NCBI GenBank assembly: GCA_029747585.1
Contig: JAPEVF010000566.1
Span: forward strand, 1 to 30,141
Source: Pleurotus djamor
Lineage: Eukaryota; Basidiomycota; Agaricomycetes; Agaricales; Pleurotaceae
DNA: 30,141 nt
Direction: 5' to 3'
Of this stretch, positions 20,591 through 30,141 are shown in pieces; within the stretch, counting starts at the first letter, position 1, and each line of letters starts with the position of its first letter. Below the pieces are notes generated by a model, which was not told the DNA's origin, made no database searches, and saw nothing but the letters and a program-made list of their open reading frames with translations. Made by a program: the position numbers and the translations under genes.

Positions 20591-22880
20591 CTACCTTCCA
20601 CATCCCCTTGGCTGTCCACTTTGCCACCTCCTTTCTCTTCCTAAATCTACTCGCCCCATCCGACACCGCCCTCCCTATCGTCAGGTGTCCACGACGTCTG
20701 TTATCGTCATCATCATCCCAGCCCCTCTCCCCGATCCAGCCTACCCCCTTCGATATTAACGAGCGCTTCAATGATCAATTCTCAGAACTCACCATTCACA
20801 TATTCAACTCTCGACGTTCACCGTTCGATCCTTGATCATGACCGTCTCGAGACAAATACACGAACCCAACGTTGGCTAGGCGGTTGCCTGGTTGGTTGGG
20901 TTCATTCCAACAGCGTGTTCTCAGTTGTGGTGGCGCTGAATAGTCATGAAGGGTAGCGGGGAAGTATAAGGGAAGGGAGCAGGAAAGGAAGGAAGAGGGA
21001 GGGAGGAGGAGGAACGGAAAACGGAAGAGGCCGGGAGGGGGATGGTGGGTCTGCATGTAAGAGGTTGGGGTTCTTGGATTATTCGGATGTAGATCTCGAG
21101 CTCGGACTAGATCGTTCCGTTTGAGAGATTTTGGTGATCCATCCTATCTCCCTTCAGGCAAACGACATTCCCAATCACTGGACCTCCAGCGCGCAGTCAA
21201 GCTTCAAGCTTCAAGGTCTAACTCTCGGACGGATCGAATTCCCAATACCGCTGACGATGATGTCGATACGGAAGCGCCGTCAACTCGTCTTTGAACCGTC
21301 CTTGCGGTCTTTGTCTGCTTCCTGAACGTGGGCTAGTCTACGATCTAGCGTTCAACGTTCAACGTTCAACGTCCATCGTTCACCCTTCAATCCCCCATCC
21401 TCAAGTTAAGGTCGTACGCCATGTCTTTCCTGCAAATTGCGCCTCTGGGTATCGGGGTGTTTGTGTGTCAGGATGTCGGGATGTTGTAGCTCACAGTGGA
21501 TGCGAATGGCTCGTCCGGGCTGCTAGGAATCCCGGGCATGGATGTGGATTGTCGTTGAAGTAGACTGGTCGTTGAAAGACTTTCGGTACGCTTACGCGTC
21601 GTGGGTTCATCCCGAATTTCCACCCACCCTACAAAGTACCCACTGCGTAGCTTCAAGAGCTGAGCGTGAGCGTGGTAGTACGTACCGGGTACCAGGTGGA
21701 GCATACGAAGAATCGTCGAATGAAGGTTAACGAGACGATACCGCTATGACGACTCACCCATCCAGCTCCCCCCTCCGGTTCGCCCATGGTTACAAGGCAA
21801 CCAGCGAGAACATTACAGCCCGGCGTTGGTGGATCTTTGGATTTTCGCGTGTAGGACTGTGGGTGCTTGGTTTGAGCGGTTGCGGGGAACGTCGATGTCA
21901 AGGTGTGAATGCAGGAGGTGATGAAGATTCCTCGTTTTGGGCTTGTAGAGGGGAAGCGTCGTGGTCGTGGATCGGCGGTCCTTCCCCCCGTTCCCCATTC
22001 CCCCGTTCCCTGTCTCGTTCCCGCCCATTCCTGTCCCATCCATCTCCGTACCCCGTTCCATTGACGTCCAGGCTGGGAGACAATTGACGCGAAGCTGGAA
22101 GGATGTGGGACCGGTAGCTGCGCCGATGAACATGAATGATGGAGTGAAAGACTCTTCGCAGCGGCTCGTAGGACGTTGGACGTCGGACCTTGACGCGCTG
22201 CCCTCTGTGCTACCGGTCAACTGGGAGACGAGTTCCGTTCGTATTCGATGCGAATTTCTATGATTTATACGGACTTTTACTTTTGATACCTTTCGTCACG
22301 GACTCTACTTCTGTTCATATACTCTATTCATACGTATACTCTAGTCGGACGGACACTTCCCCCTTCACGCTTCTCACTACCATCCATGGTCTCTTTCCTT
22401 CCCCTCTTAGCCTTCTTCCCTGTCCTTTTGCTTTCAAATTTCAATGGCTTCTACTCTTTTTTTTTTGTACGTGTGCCCTATTACCCTCACAAACCAAGAT
22501 GGTCAATTGGTGGCTCGTCGTCGGGGAGCCCACTACTCGGCAGCTTCACGTCATCAAAAAGGTCACTGTAGCCAAGTCCCTTGTGGTCAAGCTCGAGTTC
22601 ACGCTGCTGAAGGGCACTCACAATTTCAAGTTGTGTGTCATCTGCGATACATGGGCGCTGACCACGATATCCCTCTGGACGTTATTGATGTCGCTGAAGG
22701 CAAGGATATAGCGATAGTGATGAGAGCATGGACAGTGATGAGGACAGTTACTGGAGTTACTTTTGTTGCGCAACCCACTTCCCATAGTACTTATCTGTTG
22801 TACTTTGTAGACTATATGATTTCGCGTTAATTTTCGTTTGTCAGAGCACCAAGCATTTCCGATTCACTTTCCTTTTGAAA
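20591..22880. other. Gene-poor right-arm sequence upstream of E(z)
   Basis: It holds a GA-rich tract (20960-21040), a CTTCAAG heptamer run (21198-21216), a GTTCAAC heptamer run (21349-21372), a C-rich stretch (21980-22060) and the CGGACGGAC/pyrimidine module (22270-22480). All have partners in the left arm. Open frames present here are not conserved between the arms, so no gene is called. Confidence 0.5.
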
Positions 22881-22928
22881 GAGCTGAGGTATCGTAAGGG
22901 ATTCTCGTCATTTCATGGAACGAGGCCG

Positions 22929-22950
22929 AGGAGTCACCCCTGTGACTCCT
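22929..22950. promoter_or_regulatory. Perfect inverted repeat upstream of E(z)
   Basis: aggagtcac, a 4-bp loop ccct, then gtgactcct, 107 bp upstream of the ATG at 23057. Each half holds TGACTC, the core bound by Gcn4/AP-1-type bZIP factors. A second smaller palindrome, gtgcgagcgcac, follows at about 22965-22976. Both lie in a block strongly conserved with the left arm. Confidence 0.5.
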
Positions 22951-23056
22951 GGGCTACAACGTGCGTGCGAGCGCACACACGCCTCCTTGTCTCCCACCAC
23001 CACGCGTGTTTCTTTCATCTACATCGGCTCTCATTGAGTTTATCCTCTGAGACTTG

Positions 23057-25594
23057 ATGTCAGTCACCGAGGATACGTATCTGTGTATCGATGTGTCTCG
23101 ACAAACCTGGAATGAGTTCTATACGCTCGATGAAGTCTATTGTCGTAATCTTCTGCAGCTCTTGCAGCCGACGACGACTGTGGAATCTGTTAGTAGTCTA
23201 GAAGAGCCTTCTGAAACGCAAGCAGACACGTATATCAACATCAATGATGCTTTGCAAGTGATTGAAATACCAGACTTCCATGACTTTAGGCCAACACCAG
23301 CGTACGAGTCCTGCCTTCCGCTGGATATCAATCGCCATATCGGAGATGACCCAGAGGACATGGGATATTTCCCCTTTGCCGACGACCCCTCGTTCGACCT
23401 CAAAAGATACGCACATGAATATAAATATGATTTCGCGTGGATGTCAGATTCAAACTTGGACCCTGAACGTAAGTCCCTTCCCTGTTTCCTGTTGTGTTTA
23501 CACGATAATTCCAAGTTGACTGTCTTTGGCAGTCGAACTTTTGGTTCTCGAGGCTGCAAGGCGACTTCACATCAACCACGGGCTGTCAATCGCGCAGATT
23601 GATGATACCGGAATTCTAGTACATGCGTTGCAACCGACTCAACCTCAGTACGCGAAATTTGGGATGCTACTCAAGGCAACACAGAGGTCTGTCGATCCCT
23701 TCCCTTACACAGTGGGTACCAACCACCTCTGCACAGGGACTACCCCGAATTCCAGCCGCAGCTGAACCCCTTCACGTTTTCCGATTACTTTGACTCCAAG
23801 GACGTTACCCCGAGAGCAACATTTAGGAACCAATTGGTCTGGGAGTTTTGTTTCCACCTTGACTGTATAGTCGGGCACTGCGATACACACGATACGCGTA
23901 CAGCCTTCCCGCGGCGGCAAAACCCGAGGTTAACAAATGAGACTCTCCGCCGTCGCGTATCCAAGAAACCGTGTGGTTCGTCATGTTTTGTTCACTATCT
24001 TCAACTTCCCCTTGTCGCTTGGGCGGATGAAGATATTAAGCTCTTCAAAACCCTTATATACCTGGAGCCTGATGCCCTTCCTTGTGACATTGCAGTCATT
24101 CTTAAGAAACCTTGTCGTGAGGTGAGTAGGGACCATTCTTGTTTTTACATCGTGGCTAATGCGTGTTCAGGTATTCAGCTATCGGCGGCAGCAAGTCTGT
24201 GATGAATATGTTCATCCAGAAGTCAAGACGAAACGTAGTGCGACAACTTCGGCTCTATCTAGTAAGTTCCATTCTACTTCAAGCATAATTTTGTGGTCTG
24301 ATGTTATGCCTCTTACGCAGGATGGCAAGAGAATACACAGTATCAGGAGTCTGTCCTCCTCCGCTTTCCTTGAAATCTCTCACTGCTGACGTTGATTTCT
24401 GTCCTAGAGAAATTGTCTGTGCTCACCAAGGGACCTGCACCGAGGGTTGTCCATGTTTTGATTCCCGCGTGAATTGCCAGCGCCGTTGTGGATGTAACAA
24501 ATCATGTTGGTCCTCCTCTATTCACCCTCCCCCCCTCTGAGCCCTCTCATTCACCACCCTTTAGGCTCTTTGAGGATCCGCGGCTGCAAATGCACGATAA
24601 CAATGCGATATCACGTTTTAGCTGAAGACCCCTGTTCTACGAATATCTGCCCCTGCAAAGCCGCAAGTCGCGAGTGCGACCCGGAGGTTTGCTTGAACTG
24701 TCATTCAAGGTCAGTTTCTATACCGATCAAGTCATCTGACATGATATCAATATACTTGCGTAGATGTGAGTCTTCATAGCCTTAGTGCTCGAGCCGAACC
24801 TTGCGGACTTATCCCTGTACTCTATAGCTATGGAGCCCGTCCCCTGTGTCAACAGGGCAATCCAAGGTCGCTTCTCAAAGGTTTGTCAAATGGTTCAATG
24901 ACTACTGAGGGACTAGCCCAGATACCTGTACTCTAGAAAGTCGAAGTAAAGCAGTCTGAATATGGATTCGGTGCTTACCTCTGTGAAGAAGCGGAGGAAA
25001 ATGATTTGATTGCAGGTGCGCTTTCCCCCCTCTTCCCTCTCCTTACCCTGCCCCTGATCCTCCATCCCCGTTTTCTCTTTTACCTAAAGAATACACTGGT
25101 GAAGTAATATACGAGGGTACTGGAAGCTCTCGAAGGTACCGTACTTCTTCCTTGCTGCCCACTATCCCCTTGAAGCAGAGCCACTCCCATATCATGCATA
25201 TAGCGCGATCTACAGCCACCTCAACCGTAACTATCTCTTTGATACCTTTGGTGAAAGCCGCAAGGTCATCGATGCATTTTTCCGTGGAAATGTCGCGAGA
25301 TTCATCAACCACGCTGATGGAAAACATGCGAATACATTCGCCTTGGGTATTACTCTTCTCGTACTCTTATTTTGAGTGGTTCTGACACTTGTGTTACATA
25401 TGTAGCGTCCTTGGTGAATGGGACACCAAGGTTGGGGATCTACGCTGGTAAGCCTTCTGGGCTTTTCATCACACACACATAACGCTAATAGTACTCTAGG
25501 TCGGTATATCCCAGCTACAACGGAGCTCACCTTGGATTACGGTGCCTTCTTTCCGCTTAACCACCATTCAGATACAATGTTATCCAACGAGTGA
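23057..25594 (+). CDS. E(z)/KMT6-type histone H3 lysine methyltransferase (Polycomb PRC2 catalytic subunit)
   Basis: The gene is modelled as 13 exons: 23057-23468, 23533-23686, 23713-24121, 24171-24261, 24321-24339, 24408-24505, 24565-24765, 24828-24880, 24937-25015, 25090-25140, 25179-25346, 25406-25447 and 25500-25594. The product is about 623 residues, and all phases agree. Domain order fits E(z): MCSS-like segment (FCFHLDC, PCGSSCFVHYL), SANT2-like segment (WADEDIKLFKTLIYLEP, ILKKPCREV), Cys-rich CXC (CAHQGTCTEGCPC, CGCNKSC, GCKC, CPCKAASRECDPEVC) and SET (EYTGEVIY, NYLFDTFGESRKVIDAF, RFINHADGKHANTFA, GIYAGR, ELTLDYG). PRC2 places H3K27 methylation. The SET NHS motif reads NHA, and the Cys normally after it is Thr. 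A 54-nt GT-AG segment at 24710-24763 could also be an in-frame intron. The exon 10/11 join is the least certain. Confidence 0.9.
23687..23712 (+). other. 26-nt intron of E(z)
   Basis: It begins GTCTGT and ends ACACAG. Both flanking exons stay in frame only if it is removed. The left-arm copy at 669-695 is 27 nt and begins GTCAGT. The one-base length difference between the copies, with exons of equal length around it, shows this segment is not translated. This is far below the usual 50-70 nt of the other introns here. Confidence 0.6.
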
Positions 25595-25837
25595 CTTGAT
25601 AGTTTGGGATTTCGTCATCGGCCAGCTTGTGAAGGGATCGAATTTGAGCCTCAACGCTTGGACGCGCAGGGCAGTTCAGTAGTAGCTTTCNTTTTTTGTC
25701 GTGTTGATTACTCTTGTATTGGAATTCATTGGGAATTCAAGTAGAATCATAGCCGCCTCGCTACATATTCCTGGTAGGGTATCTGAGATTGCAAGCCTGT
25801 GGGACAAAAACCCCGCCTACCTCCTGGGTGTACACAT

Positions 25838-25903
25838 GATCTGCAGCCTACATACCTCGCCTATATCACCTCTACCCACACTGATAATATGTGACTTCAA
25901 GCA
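25838..25903 (-). pseudogene. Relic of an F-box gene 3' end
   Basis: The minus strand reads SVGRGDIGEVCRLQIMCTPRR before a stop. This matches the last residues of F-box gene A (AVGAGDIGEVSRLRIMYSPR) at protein and nucleotide level, including the stop codon. No homology to the rest of the gene is visible on either side, so only this tail remains. It lies about 240 bp beyond the stop of the E(z) gene, in the opposite orientation. Confidence 0.6.
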
Positions 25904-26138
25904 GCCTGGAGACAAGAACGAGTCAGGGGGAAACGAGCGGGAGAGACAAGACTCAGGCTTACCCTGCCCATGGTCATCTAGGAACCTACTAAATGTGAAA
26001 ACACAAGGGCTAGTGAAATCGCTGATAGCTTCGAGCAAGGATTCAAGTCTCGGGCCTATGCGTTATCTACACCGGTACACGCTGCAATCTTTCATGATTA
26101 AATCACACAACCTTTTAGATTTTACTTCTGAAACTGTA
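25904..26138. other. Intergenic stretch between F-box relic and DUF6534-like gene
   Basis: Open frames on both strands but no recognisable product. It probably contains the 3' flank of the minus-strand membrane protein gene. Confidence 0.3.
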
Positions 26139-27774
26139 TCATACTGTACCGCCACCGTCAAGTTTCTGTAATTCATACTCCTCGTTCTCGCCTGGTTGAC
26201 CCTCAGATGCTGGTGTCTGGGGTTGAACATACTCGGAGGCGTTGCATTCAATTCGGAGGAGGCCAGCGCTGAGGGTGTTAAGTAGTGTTAGGGTATAGAG
26301 CTTTGAAAGGACGAATTCTCGTGGGATGAAGGTCGTGCTAGATAACCAAATTGACAAGGATGAGAATTTGAGTCGTGATGTGAAGGAATGTGCGCCTACA
26401 ATGATTGATAGAGTTTCTGGGGATCTTCGGATTCATGACGCCCTCGAAGATCAAGTTTGAGGAGGACAAAGATTGTCGTTAGTATTCCAAATATCACAGC
26501 GGCTGGCAAGGAGGTCAGCCGTCATGTTCATGGTAGCAAATGTCCATACGCACACCATTTCACTACTCGCTGAAAGAGTGGTATGTTATGCACGCCGATC
26601 TTCTTGAATGATATTCGTCCGGCCTAAATGATGTTTTTCAGTGAGTCCATGAAAATGACAGGAAATAATTGTGAAACCCACGAATATCAAAAACAGTGGC
26701 ACCGTGGTGATTGTACCGATGACCGCAGCGACAACAAGACAAAATGTATACACGGAAAACGCGCGCAAGGATAATTCTTCCATCTTGAAATCCGGAGGCT
26801 TCGGGGATAAGTTGGGTTGATCTTGTTGGATTGCCTTTCGCGCTGCGACGATTCCCAGCCCTACAGAAAAGCCTTGTGAAGGGGTTCAACGCGAAAGGTA
26901 GAAAGACCCACCAATGTAGATGATTGAGCGCAAGTTTATGAGAAGTACAGCACCGGGGATGATTCGGACTCTGAAGTTGGTGTACGACTTTAGTCTCCAT
27001 ACCATAGCGAATTGGATGGGAACGTCTATGAGCATCTAGTAGGTTACAGGCATCCAGGTGAGATTCGGGGGAGATCACAGATTGAGGGAGGGTCAAAGCT
27101 TACTGCGAAGATAAAATCTAAATGGAACAGCATCATTCTGTGGGCCAAAAGCAACAGTCGCGATGGCACTCACTTTTCATCATCGGCTGTATAACTGGGA
27201 AGTATGTCAGGGATTTCGTATTCCAGCCGTCCCAGTGGTCGAGCTCACCAAGGTTTGCCATTGGAGGCATTCCAAATTTGACTGCGCTCTTGTCACTCGT
27301 TTCTGGTTGATTTGAATTTGGAAATCCGTTGAAGGCAGCGACGGCGATGCGACAAAGCGACCATATGTAGTATGTGGTCACGGCACCTTGGATCAGACAT
27401 AGGTACGCTACCTGAACGGAGATCAATCTATTTATAGGCAGGGAGGAAGGCAGTGTCTTACCAAGATGCGAACTTTGACAAGTTTTCCATGGCTTGCGCG
27501 ACAGCTGTGGTAGTATAAAGCAGCCTGAAAGTCAAGGTTCGTCAGACAGCTGGAACGCGGATGGGACTAGGTGGATAAGCGTCACTTGAATGAGATAGAT
27601 CTATTCTGTCATCTGTGAGAAAACGCGGACTTGGTATAACTGAGGCGAACGTGCTCACACCGTACGAAAGGAACACCGAACCGATGCGAGAGAACAAGCT
27701 AGTAGAACTGGAATATTATGATTTATTTCAGAATGTCGAACGGTGACGACAGGGAGCACGTACAGCGTTGACAT
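26139..27774 (-). CDS. DUF6534-like integral membrane protein (intron-rich)
   Basis: Pieces appear in family order on the minus strand. They are a start exon 27774-27764 joined to 27698-27659 (FSRIGSVFLSYG); 27524-27462 (AALYYHSCRASHGKLVKVRI); 27411-27174 (YLCLIQGAVTTYYIW); a segment near 27060-26930 (VPIQFAMVWRLKSYTNFRV); one from about 26865 (FSVGLGIVAARKAIQ, then a hydrophobic run VYTFCLVVAAVIGTI); and the last exon ending at 26139 (REFVLSKLYTLTLLNTL, then an acidic tail). Basidiomycete DUF6534 proteins are multi-pass membrane proteins of unknown function with this pattern. A TATA box (27805-27812) precedes the ATG. I could not carry the frame across the exon that ends near 27174, so the gene may be damaged or have unseen introns. 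Confidence 0.5.
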
Positions 27775-27804
27775 GGCTGAAGAGTAAGAGTTCGTTTCGA
27801 GGCG

Positions 27805-27812
27805 CTTTTATA
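27805..27812 (-). promoter_or_regulatory. TATA box of DUF6534-like gene
   Basis: TATAAAAG on the minus strand, 31 bp upstream of the proposed ATG at 27774, followed by a short pyrimidine-containing leader. Confidence 0.45.
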
Positions 27813-27819
27813 CTGACTC

Positions 27820-29920
27820 GAAGCAACGCGTGTGAGCACAGTTGGGAGAAACTGACTCAAGCGCAGGGCCGTAGGCTGGGGACTGATGCGATCTGGACGG
27901 ATGGTAGATTTGATTATCGATTATCCGAGTGTTCTCTCTGGTAAGTCTGATGATGAGCTCGGTGATTGGTAGGAGTGGGCTGGAGGAAAACAAATAATTC
28001 AGCTCCGTTCAAAGTCATGGTAGCCTACTATATATAGGAAGAAAAGACAGGGATGCGCCATCAAGAACTTGTCCAAATACGAAGCCGAAAAGTCCAAAGT
28101 CCATATGCATAGTCAATGTCCAAAAAATCGCGAATAAAATGGGACACCACGACATCAAGGTGACGCCTGGTACGAGGAAAGGAAGAAATTTGAGAGCGTC
28201 AACACGTTGAGCACGAGGTTGCACTTTGATCGACTCGAAGACGCGAACTGAGTTGGCCCAAGAGGAGCTGCGAAGACTGGACGAGTGTAATACCGTGTAT
28301 CAGAGGACTGTGCCTCAAAAACGAGTTCATTACCAGCCTGTTCATAACCTCTACCTATGAGAGGGGAAGGACCGTCGCGACCGAATCTACACTAGGGATC
28401 GTGGACTTGGGTGGGATCAGGCACAGGACCCACATCATTGGGAGGATGGAGCAAACGTCTAGCCTGCGAATATGAGTGAGTGGTGGTGGTACTTGGAACA
28501 GTGGACGGCCGAAGTTGCGAGAATGAGGGACGGAAAGGGTCAGTGAGGAGGATAGGGTAAAGAGGACGATGGTGCGGTCGGGTAATCGAGTGCTCCCGAC
28601 CAAGGTGCGTTTCGACGGTCGTCCATCCGTCTAGACCTCCGAATCGGTGCAGAGAGCAGCAAGCTCAGGAGCGAATCTTCGAGGGCAACACCAGCTACAA
28701 GGTGCAAGCTTCGAGTGGTTTCATCGTGACGTGCCGGGGAGCGAGCCAAACGAGCGGACGGAGTGGAAACTTGAGAAGAAGAGATCGAATCGACAAGTTG
28801 AGATGGCTGGTGACAACGGCTCTATGAGAAGCATGGATGAGATGGGGGCAAAGTATCGAGAGATGAGATGCAACTCACCAAATTCAACCAACGCAGTCTG
28901 CGATCTAAGACGTTCTTTACCTCCCCCGCTATTCGGAATCTCTTCAACTGCATCCTGAGCTCCGTCCTCCTCCGTTCATCACAAGAGTACCCGCAAAAGA
29001 TGGGGGTGGACGACGACCGCAGATTGTGGCAAGCAGCGTTTGTATGAGCTGGGTGTGGGTCTTTCGTCGCTGTAGCCAGCGATGTCCAGTTTGATCGTCC
29101 ACGTGAGCATTGGTGTGTTCTTCGTTTAGGGTTTCTACTTGCTTCAGTCGAGCTGCGGCGACAATTGTTGATGGTACGGAGAGCGCAGCGGTGTCGATAT
29201 ACGATTCCACGCATCAGAGTCCTTGGTAGATGGCCAGAGTCAGTGCGAAGGACGTCGAAACACACGCAAAAGCATGGTGCTGTAAAATTTGGACATTAGT
29301 CCTTGAAGTCATTGAACTTGCGATAATATGGATATATCGCACCCACTAGGATCTCCTCGACCAATCAATACTATCCAGTCCCAGTCCGCAGTTACAGAAG
29401 CGCGTTATCAACGAGTCCAACGCGCAAAGCCTTTCCTAGAAAGCCTGGCCCCGTTTCATCGGATGGGCGAAAAGAGTTTTAGCTCGAAGTCATCGAGGTT
29501 CTCGTTGAAAGCGCAGGTTATATTGCGAGAAAGGATATTGACCGGGCAAAGACTGGGCATCGAGTTTCCTTCAACGTGGTGGAGAGGAAGAATGAGAGGA
29601 AAATCCGCAGGACCAGGACGCGTCATCGAGCAGCTCACGTGATGTAGGTGATTAGGAGCAAGGAGTCTTGAAGGAGCAGCGACGCCGAGTTCGCAATAAA
29701 GAACCCATCCAAGCCTCGGCGTGTGGACAACAACTGAGGTAATGTACTATAGACTGAATAACGAACGGAGGGCCATATAAATATGGCAATACCTGATACC
29801 TTTATACCTTGACGATATACTCCATGACTGACCATGAAACATGAACAAGTATTAAAGATATGTGATACAATACAAACAGTAGATGCAACGTTGAGATTCA
29901 AAAAATATGAGCCCTGGGCT
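27820..29920. other. Region without a recognised gene
   Basis: Two kilobases with short frames only. Those with some protein character are a hydrophobic minus-strand frame at 28224-28015 (LPFLVPGVTLMSW, ILFAIFWTLTMHM), minus-strand frames at 29265-28822, and a 104-residue plus-strand frame at 29328-29642 (starts MDISHPLGSPRP). None joins convincingly by splice sites and none matches a family I know. They may be decayed genes. The AT-rich part at 29740-29900 is probably the 3' flank of the gene at the right edge. Confidence 0.35.
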
Positions 29921-29925
29921 TCGAG

Positions 29926-30141
29926 CTAGTAGTTAAGGAGCAGCGTATGATCCTAAACGAAAAGGAATGAACTCGAGCAAAGACAAAAAAGAGAGTAAAC
30001 GTACAAGTGGCTTGAGCTTCGTGTAGTCAAAAGCCATGCGGTCAAAATGGGGGTGGTCGGGGGTGGCTTTCTCGATTTGTCCATCTCCTTCAGGGTTGAT
30101 GTGCACGATGAACATTGGTTTTCGATCGAAATCGTAAAGCA
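29926..30141 (-). CDS. 3' end of an unidentified gene, cut by window edge
   Basis: The minus strand is open from the window edge to 30005 (LYDFDRKPMFIVHI, then HPHFDRMAFDYTKLKPL). A 52-nt intron (30004-29953) with a GTACGT donor and TTTAG acceptor follows. The last exon, 29952-29926, encodes DHTLLLNY and a TAG stop. Codon-like composition and good splice sites support a real gene. I do not recognise the family from this tail. Confidence 0.5.

Larger units (their letters stand above)
19200..24070 (+). repeat. Right arm of large inverted duplication
   Basis: This is the counterpart of 310-5200 in opposite orientation. It includes the E(z) 5' part (23057-24070), its promoter and about 3.8 kb further upstream. 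The arms are separated by about 14 kb. Because this arm joins a complete E(z) gene while the left arm stops inside an exon, the right arm is the likely source. The inner boundary near 19200 is approximate, since identity falls gradually. Confidence 0.85.

Noticed and set aside
310..24070. The arm pair as terminal inverted repeats of a known DNA transposon
   Set aside because: No transposase, helicase, tyrosine recombinase or target-site duplication could be seen; the arms contain part of a host-type E(z) gene.

Overview
The window reads as nuclear DNA of a filamentous basidiomycete, most likely a mushroom-forming agaricomycete. The protein genes are broken by many short GT-AG introns (mostly 50-75 nt). 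The recognisable families are a Polycomb E(z)/KMT6 histone methyltransferase, F-box genes of the expanded agaricomycete type, secreted cyanovirin-N-homology (CVNH) lectin-like proteins and a DUF6534-like membrane protein. No operon, Shine-Dalgarno, tRNA, rRNA, transposase or reverse transcriptase signal was seen. Single N bases at 3250, 3840, 4171, 4176 and 25691 mean this is a draft assembly.

Layout. (1) 1-213: a degenerate ~50-bp tandem repeat rich in AAAGCTG. (2) ~310 to ~5200: left arm of a very large inverted duplication. Its outer end carries a truncated copy of the E(z) gene (minus strand, 1325-290) that keeps an open frame but has no CXC or SET domain. (3) ~5200-9030: gene-poor, degenerate repeats including a roughly 690-bp direct duplication. 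(4) 9514-15367: three paralogous two-exon F-box genes, A (+), B (-) and C (-, frameshifted). (5) 15961-18804: an unassigned small gene and two CVNH genes; the first has an in-frame stop and the second looks intact. (6) ~19200-24070: right arm of the inverted duplication, ending inside the full-length E(z) gene (23057-25594, + strand, 13 exons, about 623 aa). (7) 25838-25903: a short relic of an F-box gene 3' end. (8) 26139-27774: an intron-rich DUF6534-like membrane protein gene on the minus strand. (9) 27800-29920: no gene recognised. (10) 29926-30141: the last two exons of an unknown minus-strand gene cut by the window edge.

How it fits together. The parental locus is probably the right-hand E(z) gene with its long upstream region. 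About 4.9 kb of it was copied in inverted orientation to the left, with the break inside the SANT2-coding exon. The interval between the arms is filled by lineage-specific families, F-box and CVNH, that show duplication, decay and shared upstream sequence. The most interesting items are the frame-preserved SET-less E(z) paralogue facing its full-length parent, the altered NHS motif in the parent's SET domain, and very small introns (26/27, 33 and 38 nt). All calls come from reading the sequence by eye; no database search was run.
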